Shown here: piece after piece, positions 1 to 12,800 of the stretch
Numbering within the stretch: position 1 is the stretch's first letter
How the letters are laid out: each line of letters opens with the position of its first letter
Source: Chiridota heheva
Taxonomy: Eukaryota; Echinodermata; Holothuroidea; Apodida; Chiridotidae
Assembly (NCBI GenBank): GCA_020152595.1
Contig: JAIGNY010003209.1
Location: 412,001 to 476,000 of the forward strand
Direction of reading: 5' to 3'
Length of the DNA stretch: 64,000 nucleotides
Position numbers and translations under genes: made by a program
The notes under the pieces: generated by a model
What the model was told of the DNA's origin: nothing
The model's database searches: none
The model's input: only the letters and a program-made list of their open reading frames with translations

Positions 1-2145
1 GAAAAGGGGCTAGTCGACCTTCTCGAGGTTCCAATTGGAGGTGTGGCTTGAAATTTGTAGTGAATAAGAAGAAGATAATGGTCACTACCACAGAGATCAG
101 CAGTGACCTTCCACCTAAAATCAAGGAGGTTGGGGGAAGAGATAGACAAGTAAATATAGATGAGGGGGCCTGTGGCAGGGTGAAGGTAGGTCGGGGACTT
201 AGCCTCTGGGGGTGGTGGTATTGGAGCCCCATAAGGGGTTGTGGGTGTTGAAGTCGCCAAGAAGAATGAAGGGGAGGGAAACTAAAAGATGAGGTTGTTA
301 AGGCTGGTTGGCTGAACGTTGGCGTTGGGAGGGGGAGATAGATATAGCAAAGAGTGAAGGTTTTGTGGAGGGAAATAGACATACAGATGGCCTGAAGATC
401 TGTGTTCACATGTACAGGGCTGTGTGGGATTTCGTGTCTAACGAGAATGGAGATGCCCCCACAGGCCCTGTCGGCGTCCACTTGATGTTTATGGTAGCAA
501 GCGAAGTTGTTGAGGGAATAATGGTCAGTAGTTTTCTTGTAGGCAAAAGACGACCGGGTTGAAGGTGGTGGCCAGTTGGTCAATTTCTTTAGAATTGGCC
601 TCCTGATGTTCTATTGTATAATGATGTGGGTGTCATTGTAATTGTTTGTGTTGTACGCCATAAGGAGGCAGGTGGTAAACTGAAGGAAGATCTCTTGGGT
701 TCGAGTTGGCTTGTTTTTTCTTTGGATCTGTCTGTTTCTTTGGGAGCAGTGGTTTTTGAAAGTTGGACGAGAAGTATGTTTAGGGTGTTAGGTAATCGAA
801 CAATCCATGTTCTCTTCAGTGTCATACGTGTGGGTTTGGATGGTGGGCTGTTTGTTGATTGGTTGTTTGTTGGTTAGTTTGTTGGTTAGATGTTTGTTAG
901 CCAGGTTGGCTTGAGTTTGATGGTATTAGAAGTGTTGGGGTAAGGGACAGTGGGGGTCTTAGAAAAGGAAGGAAGGTTGGAGAGAGAAGTGGTGGAGGTG
1001 GTTTGGGTAATGGGTGTGGTTGGGTTAATAGCAATGGGCTTAGGACTGGGTAAGAAGAACCAGGTGAGGTTGGTTTGGGCATGTGAGTCAGATTTAGTTG
1101 TGTTAGGGGGGCGGGGTGGTGGTATTGGTATTATAGGAGACTGCCCCCGAGTAGGATGGCTTGGTGTGGAGGGAAGTGAGGAAGTGCTTCCTGGCCTCCG
1201 TGTAAGTGACGTTGGGATTAAAGGTTTTCAGTTTGGTTATCTGCTTTTCCTGAATCCAGGTGGGGCAGTCTATTGAGGAGGGATGCTTGGCTGGGTGAGT
1301 ACCGTCGCAATTGGTGCAGAGTGGGATGTTGGTGAAGGAGGCGCTATCATGGTCCGGGGCTCCACAGTTGCCAGTGCGCTTGGCTGCGGCAGGAGTTTTT
1401 TCCATGGCCATACCTCTGGCACTTATGACAACGGAGGAGGTTGAGGATGTAGGGGGCGACTGGGATTTTCAGGTAGCTGGCAATGATTTGTGAGGGGAGA
1501 GTTGGTGTGGCAGAAGTCAGAAATATGGTAATGGTGGGTGTTTCAGCACCGTCTCTCTTAATGATGATGCGACGGGCTTCAGTAACATATTGGTTGGCAA
1601 GTTCCTTAATGAGGTCTTCGTTGTTCAAGTAGGCAAGGTCTCTAGTTCTAACAACGCCTTTGCTGGAGTTCAGAGAAAGGTGGGGGCTGATTGCAACAGC
1701 AATATGAGTATTAGCTATAGGGTTTTGGTGGTAAGGAGGGTGGTGGCTTGAGTGTCCCTGGTGCAGTGCACCAAGAGATCACCGATCTGAGGATAGAGAC
1801 CTTGGGGAGGGTATCGACAAGGCCGTGGATTGCCTCGTGTATGAGAAAAGGGGAAACTCTTTTGAAACTTTTAAGTTTATTGGTGGCTGAAGAATGGTCA
1901 ATGGAGGTAGCAGGTGGGTCACAGGAAGGGGAGGGTCAAGGCAGGTATCGATAAGGGCGAGAAAGTCTGGCCACAACAGAAGGGGAAAAAATAAACAAAA
2001 GGTGTCACCGAAAGCAGATATTCATGCACAGAGAGAGAATTCCGGAAAATGAAAATACAAAACAAAATTTAGGTGGTAAAGTGGAAGGTAAAGTGAATTG
2101 GAATGAAAACTTTCAGAGAAAAGAATAGAAGTCACATTGCTCTCA
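1..2145 (-). mobile_element. I/Nimb-like LINE, 5' part (copy 3), ORF1 and start of ORF2
   Basis: Minus-strand LINE fragment cut by the window edge. It aligns with the longer copy at 33632-39175. ORF1 remains lie at about 1100-1970 and include CCHC zinc-knuckle residues (CHKCQRYGHGKNSC at about 1380-1440). The endonuclease start lies at about 1-620 and carries small deletions relative to copy 1. The 5' end at about 2140 falls at the same motif as in copy 1 (AGAAGTCAC followed by TTGCTCTC), so this is probably the real 5' terminus of the family. Reading frames are broken in several places, so the copy is dead. I-clade elements encode an RNA-binding ORF1 and an endonuclease-RT-RNase H ORF2; the clade call is from memory of ORF1 and RNase H sequence style. 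Confidence 0.85.
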
Positions 2146-2704
2146 ACATGTCACACGTCCAGAATGATTTTGAAGCATTTTAAGCACCTACGGATTATTT
2201 ATCTCTTGAATGATTTTTTCCATGGTCATAGTGTTCTTTTTATCCAGGCTAACCATTTATTGTTTGGAGTTCTTTCTTGCAAGGTTCACATTCCATCATT
2301 TTTCTTTCAAGCCAAAAGCTGATTGTCTTTGTTTTCTTTGTGAAAATATAAACCATAAACCAACTGAGAGTCAAGCAAACTGATTGTTTGAATTTTTCTT
2401 TGAGGGAATGGTTTAATTGTGGAACAATCTATTTGAAGTTTTAAAGAAGTGTCAACAAATATCCTATCAAACATCCTCGACCCTCCATTTCTGTCTGTCC
2501 TCTGCTCTAATAAACCCCACATTTTATTCACTTCTGTAACCAGGACCAAAACAATACACAAAATTTCATCAAAATACATCTATCAGTTCTTGAGATAGGT
2601 TGTTGACTAATACACAAACAAGCCGAAAAACATAACAAGTTGGATGAGGTAAAAAATAAACTAAATGCTCAGAAGAATTGTCTTTCAAATATCTTTGTTT
2701 GTTC

Positions 2705-2840
2705 CTGCATGTACATCCTCCCTGACTCATGAAATATACATGTACACCCTCCCTGATTCATAAAGTATACATGTACACCCTCCCTGACTCATGAAGTATA
2801 CATGTACACCCTCCCTGACTCATGAAGTATACATGTACAA
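2705..2840. repeat. 31-bp minisatellite, about 4 copies
   Basis: Unit built around ACATGTACACCCTCCCTGAC followed by TCATGAAGTAT, repeated four times with one or two changes per unit. Non-coding. Confidence 0.9.
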
Positions 2841-3171
2841 TAAAATGTCTGTTAAGAACTTACTTTCCTAAACAAGAATTATGTTTCTATATAACCTTTT
2901 TCAAAGACAAATAATTCCTGAAGAATGTATCATTTAATAGCTGTCAAAATGATAATATTCCAGACATACTTTCGCAGTACATAAAGATTTTGATGGTGTA
3001 AAGATGACCCTTCAATCATTTTAGAGATAGGAATGACTTATGTTTTGCAGATCTTGGTACCCGTGTAGTCAAAGTAAAGTATTCAACAGCATTTTATCAA
3101 GGCAGTGCTACGTAGTTCTCATACTACAAGAAGTGTTCATAAAGATTTTTTTACAGGGTGATACTCACTTC

Positions 3172-3310
3172 CAAGTAGGTAGGTAGTTGAGGTATCTTAC
3201 GTGCCACGTGCCTTTCTCAACAGCTAAGATTATATAGGGATATAACATTTGATGAGAAAGTTGTGAATCACTGATGAATAAAGACCTTCTGGGGTATTGG
3301 TATTGTCAAA
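3172..3310 (-). repeat. SINE-like body fragment, related to 63490-63672
   Basis: Shares an ordered set of blocks with 63490-63672: TAGGTAGGTAG, CAACAGCTAAGATTATAT and GATGAATAAAGAC. No clear tRNA-like head is kept here, so this is probably an old truncated copy. Confidence 0.5.
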
Positions 3311-3724
3311 ATGGTTTCAACGACCATTTGAACAAAGCTCACAAACTCTGAATTCCTCCTGCGCTGATCAAAATTCAAGATAAGTAAATACACCCAGTGT
3401 TGCCGTACATGTTGCCTTCTTTGACATTGAGTCAGGTAACCCAGTGTGGTCTGTATCTCTCCTGTGCTGAATAAATTTCAATATTGGTAAATCTACCCAC
3501 TTTTTCCTTATCTTCTTTGACACTGAGTAAGGTTAAGCATATGCCAACTCAATTAAACGTGTTGTAAATTTCTCCAGAGGATAGGTCAGATAACCAATCA
3601 AAAACATTTTCTATACAGATTCTCAGTAGTTTTGTTGCACAAATAACACACTCAAATAACACTCTAATAATTCTCTCTCAATACAGTCTCAGAAGTAAGA
3701 ACTTGTTTCATCCATCTCTAATCA

Positions 3725-3814
3725 TCAAAATACATAGTTCTTCTGTTCTGGCATCTCATCTGGATTGCCTCCTTTCTCAACCCACAGACTGTTGTACGGA
3801 TATTGCTTTGGACC
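3725..3814 (-). CDS. NDUFB8: NDUFB8 terminal exon
   Basis: Acceptor TTTTTGCAG right of 3814. Encodes GPKQYPYNSLWVEKGGNPDE and MPEQKNYVF, then TGA. Very close to the human C-terminus, where GPKQYPYNNLYLERGG is the matching block. Confidence 0.95.
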   Translation of the reverse strand, partial: GPKQYPYNSLWVEKGGNPDEMPEQKNYVF

Positions 3815-6800
3815 CTGCAAAAAGAAAGATAGCAATAAGAATACAATAAAGGGAGAGACAAATTTTCACCCTCTTGTTTTTAAGGCCACTAACGCAAAAT
3901 TCGTGCTCCCAACCAAAAACCACGCCCAACCACTACTACCATTCCGGAATGACTATTAATAGGAACATTTATAACACATGAAAATATTGAAGTCATGCAG
4001 CCATATTGTTCAGATGTTGCAATAAAATGTCATAGTTTTTAATTTATGAACTCGAAATATTAAAAATCATTGTGTTGAAAAACATTTGAATTATCAAAAT
4101 GGCCGTTTTGCGCTTAAAAGCCTAGCTCTATTGTCTATTTTAACTAATATTTCAAAAACAGCAAATATGATCATATCAAATGGGAGTGGAAAAGTTGTAG
4201 CCATGACAGTAATGAAGGTATTTTCAGAAGTTTTAAGTTTACCCTAGCAAAGATATTTTTCCCAGACATATTCTAAATTTAAAAAATGTAAAATTGCATA
4301 AGGCTTTAACGTTAGGATAGCAAAGGATCATGGGAAATATCACAAAATGGCGGCTTCCATGTAGAAAAAGGTGCCCATTAATAAAACATTTATGTTCCCA
4401 TTAATAGGCATGCTACCAGACTGACTACAGTAGCTGGAAACAAAATTGCAGTTTTTGCAAATTTTCCAGCAGCATCAGAAAGCCCCAATAGTAAACTTAA
4501 TTGGGTGTGAGCTAAAGTTCCAAGATATTTCAATGACTGATTTTCTAAAAAAATTGCTTGCAATGCTACATTCAGTGTACAACAGCCTTCTTCAGTAGCT
4601 AACCAATAGAACTGTCACCTTTCCATTATCTCTCATGTGGTAAACGGCAACTTTTTACGCTTACGGTTTTTACGTGTAAACGGTTGTTTACAGCATGGAA
4701 TTTTCGGGAATAATTTCTCATCTCAAATTGTTGCTTAGACTGCTTTAAAGGATTAGTTCAGGGGTCAAGCAAGTCCATGTTATATGAAAGAGGACTTTAA
4801 AAGAAACAAAATGGTGAAAAAAGTGTTCAAAAATCTTATTGTGTTAAGGAGATATTCAAGTTTAAAGTTCCGTCTTATCTGTGTAGAATTGCCCGGTGTA
4901 GTAAATCTACTGTGGAAAGTTAGTGTCCTCATTCTCACATTCTAAAAAATTGTTAATTAATATTAAAGGAAGTTTATTTAAATTATTTGCTTTTTAAATT
5001 ATGTTTCCTCACTTTCTTCAGGTGGTATATTATAAATTTACCCTTAATAGGTTCAGTTTTGACTACTTTTCTGACAAGTTCCTTGGTCTCTAAGCTACAG
5101 TACCAAAGCACAGGACAAAATGTGATAGAATACATCATTAGACTTTAAGAAATCTGAGGCTATGATATCACAACCAGGGTTCTAGCTAGACAAGTTGGAG
5201 TGCTGGGCTACAGTGACAATCAGTGGCATGCCCATGGTGACCTTCTAGACACCTTTACCATAAAGAACTGTTCAAATTTAGTCCACCTTTGTCAACGAAA
5301 AATAATTTATATATATATTTTTTTATTATCCGAAACTCTTCTCTAAATTGCCTTTGTTATTCATCTTGCTCAAACGTTTTACCGCTTTTATTTTCGTCCC
5401 AGTATCATTCAACGAAAGCCATACATTATTATAATTATTTTAAATTACATAGTGGCACATGTTCCTATGATTTATGCGACTTTTGTCAATATCAAATCCC
5501 CCACAAATCCCAAGATCAGTCTGTTATAATGTTAAGTGCATATGGGGTTTATAACAAATGTGTTTGGTTGCTTACATTTGGACCGGTCTATAAGCACACC
5601 TTGGGCCCTTACGGGTGTAATAATTACTTTGTTAAAGTTTGTTTGATAAGTGACGGACTTGAAAAGCTGCCAACAGTAATTCACAAGGATTAAAACGTGA
5701 ACCTGAACTGTGTGCATGTGAGTATGTTTATGTAGGAGACATGTATGGGTGATTTAATGATAATATGTACGTTCATTTGCGTTAAATTCCTATATAGTTC
5801 AATTGTTTTGATCGAAATTTATTGTGCGCAATGTATGTTATATGTGTAAATTAGCGGATGACATAAATAGAGCGAGATTAAGAGGAGATCTGTTTAATCA
5901 CTTAATTAATTAACCGAATTAAACTTTTGAGTGCTGGGCGAAAGAGTGAATCTTAGAGCCGAGTGCCGGGCGGGAATTGCGAGTCCTGGGCGGGCCCGCC
6001 TGGCGCCGCCCACCGTAGCTAGAACCCTGATCACAACTAGTCTGATTTCAGTCGTTTCCACACTTTACCAACTTGAAACTTTATTCTGAAATATCTCCTC
6101 AATGGAATTAGACTTTTGAATACTTTCTTCAATATTTCATTTCTTTTAGAGTCCTCATTTATATATATAAGATTGACCTGCTTGACCCCTGAACTATTCC
6201 TTTAACGTAAGTTATAAAGTAAACAAATTATCTTGACATGATGGGTCTGCAAGAACAATTTTCTCAAAAATAATTTCAGTGATGCTATCTCATTTCAAAT
6301 GTCAAATTTGTTGATTGAATTGATTTTTGCTCGCTCCTGTGATTTGTAACTGAAACACAAAGTTAAATGTCGGAAAGAAAAAACAAAATAACTATTCCCA
6401 CAAGACAGTCAATGCCCTAAGCCTTGCGAATGTTAATCAAATTTGTCATATGAGATATTCTTGTTTGATTATGGGTGAGCTAAATTTGCAAATTTTCTAT
6501 ATCAATTTGACCAAACTATATATATCTGAACAGGAAATGCACATATCAGCAGCTAACCATGCATTTTTCACTAAAACAATTCATTTTCTTCCATCGTAAC
6601 GCTTAACCATTGTTGAACTGAAATTGAGTAAAGTGCAGGCATCTCCTGGTCCAATAGCTTCAGGAGACTTCGCCCCCCAGACCCTTAAAACAAGGTTTGG
6701 CCCCTGGTTCCCACTCTAATATGTCCCCGAAAATTTTGTTGAAGGGTGAATGTGCTCCACTCCCACCCCCACCCCCCTCCCCAAAATATAGCCTTATATA

Positions 6801-9800
6801 TAAGCCTATCTTTGTCCCTGGTTCCCCACTGATATCTCTGCCAAATAATTTTGTTGGACATGTTGTTGTTTATTTCTTTTTTTTTAAGTCTATGGATATG
6901 CAATCTTTGATCTGTTGTTATTTTCATTGCCATTTACCACCATTAAAAATAACTGAATCTTCAGAGCTTCCAGAGGCTTTGCACTCTGGTTCCCACGCTG
7001 CCATGTACCCCCAAAATACATGTAATTTGTTTGGGGACATATATGCTAATGTCCCCCTCCCCCCCCCCAAAAAAAATGAAAAAAATAAAATAAAATGAAG
7101 CCTTACATAGGCTATTAAGCTTATATATGCAATCATCAATCTGTTATCTTGATTTAAAAGTTTTCTATCATTTAAAAGCCATTTAGCCTAAGGGCTATTA
7201 AAAATAATGAATCTTTAGAGCTTCTTGGGGCTTTGTCCCCTGGACTTTTACAAAGGGCTTCAACCCTGGTTGCCATGCCGTTATCTATAACAAGTGCTGA
7301 TTATATTAGTATAGTATATGATCTTTTATAATTATTTTAAAGTTTTTAAAGCCACTGTGGGCTACCAAAAGCAAGTAATCTTTAGAGCTTCGTCTCTTCG
7401 ACCCAACGCCATTATCATAGTTCGTATTAATCATATTAATGTTTGATCTGTAATCAACATTTGGGAAGTCTCCATCATTTTGAAGCCATTTGGGCCATCA
7501 AAAACAGGGAATCTTTAGAGTTTCCGGGGGCTAATGAAGATGTGTACATGTGTATGTATGCATTTATGATGATCGTGTGATGTGTGTATGCAGTTTGTGC
7601 GATGAAGGATTGAGTTGTTCTTCGACTCATTTAGCGTCAAAAACATCCCGGTTGACCTTTTGACATGTTGCGTAACATGCCTCCTTTGTTTATCTACGAA
7701 CTAGTTTATTGCTTACTTCACATGTATATAGTTCTGCATTAAAAAGACAATTACAACTCTTATAATACGTTTCAATTTTTGTTAACAGAATTTTGTGAAA
7801 TTTCTTCACAATGTAAAAGACAAGAATAAAAGAATACTTTCCTACGAACATCTCAATATTCAATAAACACTGAAAACAAAGAGGGAAAGATTTTTCATTT
7901 TTACAACAATGAATAAAACTAACATAGAATTTCCTTCATCATAATATAACATTTATTACTCACTGAAAAAAACCGAATTTCCTTCATCATAATATAACAA
8001 TATATCACTCACTGATAAAAATGAATTTCCTTCATCATAATATAACAATATATTACTCACTGAAAAAATAAATTTCCTTCATCATAATATAACAATGAAA
8101 AAAATAATATCATAATATAACAATATAATACTCACTGATTAAAATGAATTTCCTTCATCAAAATATAACAATATATTTCTCACTGAAAAAAAATGAATTT
8201 CCTTCATCATAATATAACATTATATTACTCACTGACAAAAATTTTAACAGAGAAACTATTGCACACTATTATGATTATAAGCAGAGCAAAAGATTACTTA
8301 CGATTGGTGGGAAAACTGTAATTTTAGATCCAATAAAGACAAGACCAGCAATGGTACTCATAACAAAGAAAAATGTTAACATCTTCTCTCGCCTGTATAG
8401 AAAAACAGGAAAGAGTTTCTGATAAGTAACTCTATATCTATGCATCTGTAGAAAAACTTCATCTTAAACAAATAATCCCATGAATTTTCATTGATATTAT
8501 CGAGGACTATTAAAGAAACATGTTGATATATCATTCAGTTCTGAAGTTATTGCATTTCAAAGATATTAGCGTGACCTTGCAGTGTGCAGTGTGACTGTCA
8601 TAAAGACAGATCCAAGACATTCATTATGTATTTCACCTCTGCCTAAATTATTGAAAGTAATTTTTTGTTTCATTATTGAGATGGGGTATTACATGTTCTT
8701 TGCAAGAACTTGCTTTGCTTATCTGCTTATATACTTTACACTCTTAACTAAAATATATTTTTGTTTTTGTTTTATAAAACTGCACACAAAAATTGTCTTT
8801 GATCTACCTTGAAAAATACTCCCATGTTTTTTATTTGTAACCTTTCATAAGAAAGAGAAAACTATTAGAAACAATTTAGTACAAAAACCATGTTGATATG
8901 TTATTCCTATCAGGGTATATTCACATTTTAAGGTTCACGAAAAATGCCAATAAACGAATAGGAAAAGGCTCAGTATGACATCACAGCAACACATTCTCCC
9001 ACAAAGTTGATGTATTTCATTCAAATCTATCATCCTTTTTTATTAGTAAAACCTGCTATAAAAACAAATTGATGAAAGTTAGGTATTTATATACATTGCC
9101 AAATATACCCTACTTAAATAACTTTTGGAAAATTGGTTTCTAATCATACAGAAACTAGCAATTAACGTTCAAAGAAATACATAAACATTTGCAATGGAAT
9201 TGACATCAAACATGAATTTATCATACTGTACAAAAACCTTAAAATGCAATTAGGAAATCTTTAAAAATCCATATCTCCTGGACAGACTATGATATCAACC
9301 TGATTTTTGTACCAAATTGGCTCTAAAAGTATGCTCTTTCAAATCAAATTTTACAAAAAAAGCATAAGAATATTCCTTTAAAATCATAATAAGCCCCGAC
9401 CACTATGCATATTAATGAAATTCAATGTTGTTATCCCATGAACATGTTCGGACTAGTTAACATCATAATTATGCTAAATGTGTAACAAAACAGACATGTG
9501 GTTATTAGAATAAGAGCATTTCAAGATTTTTACATTAAGCTCCGCCTACTGATTAATACATATGCATGACATATAACCATAAAACACAATAGGGCACATC
9601 TACGGACCATGGGCTATTTGTGAATGGCATGAATACAGTGCCGTTCTTGAGATATTGTGTTTTCGAGCTGGGTGTCACAAATACGCTCACACACACCCAT
9701 CCCCACACACATACATGCCATTAAGGTAGGTTGACGCAATCACATCGGAACCAAAAATGACATAACCAGGCCCACAGTCAGGCTTATTCAGAGAGGTGCT

Positions 9801-12800
9801 CCAGCCGTCCCATATTTTCTTCCACCCTTTAGCACTACTGTATACAGTTCCCCAATACAAAATGATGCAGATACACTGATTTAAATTGATTCCTCGCTAA
9901 TTTATGTCACAAGTGCCCTCAAGTTCATGCTGCATAGCCCTTACTACCTTGCTTAACCCTTACTCTACCAGAGCTTGAAAAATGCGAACCCAATTTTCGT
10001 CATTTTTTCTTCATATGCATTTTTGACAACATTACCTTCATTTTCTTTCATTACAAGTTTGGTTGCAATAGAAGCTACAATAATTATCTTTTGAGTAATG
10101 AAAGCCAAATTACAAAATATTGGACAAAACTTTTTTGGCTAAATTTGGTCAACAAATGGCCAATCTTTACACAAGTATACAGTAACTTCTTGTCAGTATT
10201 GAAAACAGAGATTTGTGTTACATATTTAGATTCTTTATAAAAATTTCCTTTCCAATGATGCTGATCTAGAAATTTTAGAAAGAAAGGAAAGATGGAAAAA
10301 CACCAAAAGTGGTTTAGTCAAATGATCCCTGAAAATTACAGCAGAAAAACTATAACGCCGTAGTCATGGTGGGACACGAACCTGGTGCACTCGCGTGCTG
10401 GCCACGTTCATATCCACTACACCACAAGATCATTGAAAGAGATAAGGTGAAATTAAATTATTATAATGAAGGGTCTAAATAGAGGGGTATGCCTGTATTT
10501 ATATATCAAATAAAAGGAAATTGCGAACACTTTCGAAAAGCAGTTTAAGGAAGCATGTGTGATGTACGGTTTTGGTACACACGGGTTTAAAAATGGCAGA
10601 AAGTCACAAAATTTTGAATTTCTTTTTTCCAAAACAAAAGATTGACGGTGGGGGTTATAAAAGTTAGACCAGAAATCAATAATATCATGTCTTAGGATTT
10701 GCTTGTTTGAATTTAAAGCAAAAATGTGATTTTGGAGTTATTGTAAGATTTAAAAGAAAAACAACTACATTTTTTGCCAATTTTTTAGCTATTTTTGAGT
10801 TTTACCCTTTTTCAAGCAAACTTTTCTCAAAATTCTGTAATATGACCCCTATAAACAAGTTAGATTTTGTAAAAGAAATATCCGAGTACTTTAAAATGAT
10901 ACCGTAAAGTCCCAATTTCAATTTTAGAAAAAGGTGGTTTGAAAACTGTGAAAATATCGCTACGTGGTAGAGTACACACCGAACGCGACGCGGTGAGCTA
11001 TTTTTCATACAAAATTGAAAAAAACAAAGGAAAAGAAACATTTTGACCTCTTGTGTTCAAAGAAGCATCGTCATCGCATGGCTATTCAGATGATAAGTGA
11101 AAATTGATTGAAAGGGCCTCTCTACGCCCATTAAAGCAAAATTCGTGTCGTGACAGAAAATCGCGCCCCACTAAGCGAATTTCTCCAGTTTGAACAAAAA
11201 AGTATTTCTAACAAATTTTCCAGTACCATCATCAAGCCTCAATTGTAAACTAAATTGTAAACTGTTTCTTTTCCTTTGTTTTATTTAATTTTGTGTAAAA
11301 AATCGCTCCCCCGCGTCGCGTTCGGTGTGTAACGGCCTTAATCCTTAAAGGCCTACATGCACCAGTTCTTTTTAAAGGGGGAGGAAAGGGATTCCCTTGT
11401 GGCATACTGTACTTACAGAGAAATTGCCTCATTGCCAGTCTCATGTATACTTGGGTTTGTTCTAACCAACCAGTCAGCATCAATGTGAAGCTATTGCAAA
11501 AGAAAACAAAGAACAATGTGGATAACAATGTAATGCTAATTATTTGGACCATACTAACAAACTTTTCTACAAATTAAAAACATTAAGATTATCAAACATT
11601 ATAGACTTCATACAGGAGTATTTATCTTTAAAGCTTATCACATGTCAATACCACAGAACCTACACAACTTTTTTTCATTGGCATCCAATGATAGATATAA
11701 CACAAGAAAAAAAAAATTCAAACAAAAGTATGTAACAACAAGGAAAAACAATTGTGCATCTCCACCTCAGGAGTTAAGCTCTGAAACTCACTTGATGATA
11801 GCATAAAGAAATGCATTTTGTACAAAGAAAATCTATTGGCATCTCAGGTGTATCAAGATTAACTTTCAGTAATTAGATTGTGCAAGTGTGTAATTGCCTA
11901 GTCTTATAATTTCTTCTTTATTTTTGGTTTCTTTTAATTATCATTTTCTTTTTGTTCTCAAATGTTTTTATTATGGTATCTTGTTGTACACATTTCTGTT
12001 GTTTCATCACAAATTTTTCCAACTCATGTGGAAAATAATGTTTTGGGGAAACATTTTATAAGTATTACACTTCAGTTTTCTCCTTTTCTACGCAATAATT
12101 TATGGATTGGACACAAGACAAAGATATTAAAAATGTATTTTGTTAATACAGAAGATGTATATAATTTGTCTGCTATACATTATTAGGTCTATTTGCTAAG
12201 AAATAAATAGTGTCATTTGTCATTAGTCAAACCATGAGGCATATTGACCACTCAGTTACTACATGTACATCTACTGTAGTATGCCACACACTGAGTATAC
12301 TTTCTGAAAGCAAATTTAACAAATCATCCACTCAAAATCATTTAAGGACTATGGATATATTTTAGCAGGTTTTAGATACTGTACAGTATGGGCAAGAGCA
12401 TGGAATTCTGAGTAAAATAGTTTTTAAAATTTGTAAAAAGCTTATTTAGTTTCCAAGTTTTGACTAAACAAAGTTTCATGATTTGTTAATTTGTCCGGAA
12501 TTTGTTGGTTTGTTGATGTTTAATGGCACTGCGACAGTCAGAGTCAAATGTGCCAAGAGGGTCTCCAAAAATTAAGGTGTAAGAGTTAGGGCAAAGAGGA
12601 GATGAAGGATTAAGAGGAAGAAAAGGTGGAAAATAGGGTGAATTTGGGAGAGAGAAAAAATAAGGTGAAAAAAAAATGGTGTATGAGGTACATGTAAGGT
12701 GTAGAAGGGAGGAGAAAGGTAGATCAGATATTGTGGAAAAGGTTGTTGTTGCGGAGGAAGTTGATAATGTTTGAGGAAGGATTTTCTTTACAGAGATCTG

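Larger units (their letters stand above)
2146..3724. other. NDUFB8 3' flank, no gene seen
   Basis: AT-rich sequence downstream of the NDUFB8 stop codon (gene on the minus strand). It holds a short minisatellite and a SINE-like body, listed separately. The NDUFB8 3' UTR must begin at 3724 and run leftward, but I could not choose a polyadenylation signal with confidence. No convincing coding exon on either strand. Confidence 0.5.

Noticed and set aside
5289-5693. 134-residue open frame inside the hAT element
   Set aside because: No DDE transposase, BED finger or dimerisation motif; Tyr/Phe/Cys-rich composition of AT-rich DNA. Not called as a gene.
6697-7098. 133-residue plus-strand open frame
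   Set aside because: Runs through the degenerate tandem repeat and a poly-C/poly-A stretch; not coding.
8582-8812. 76-residue plus-strand open frame
   Set aside because: Hydrophobic AT-rich frame in an NDUFB8 intron with no family resemblance.
10364-10428. tRNA gene on the minus strand
   Set aside because: No cloverleaf; it lies in the middle of a repeat related to the 39507 foldback.
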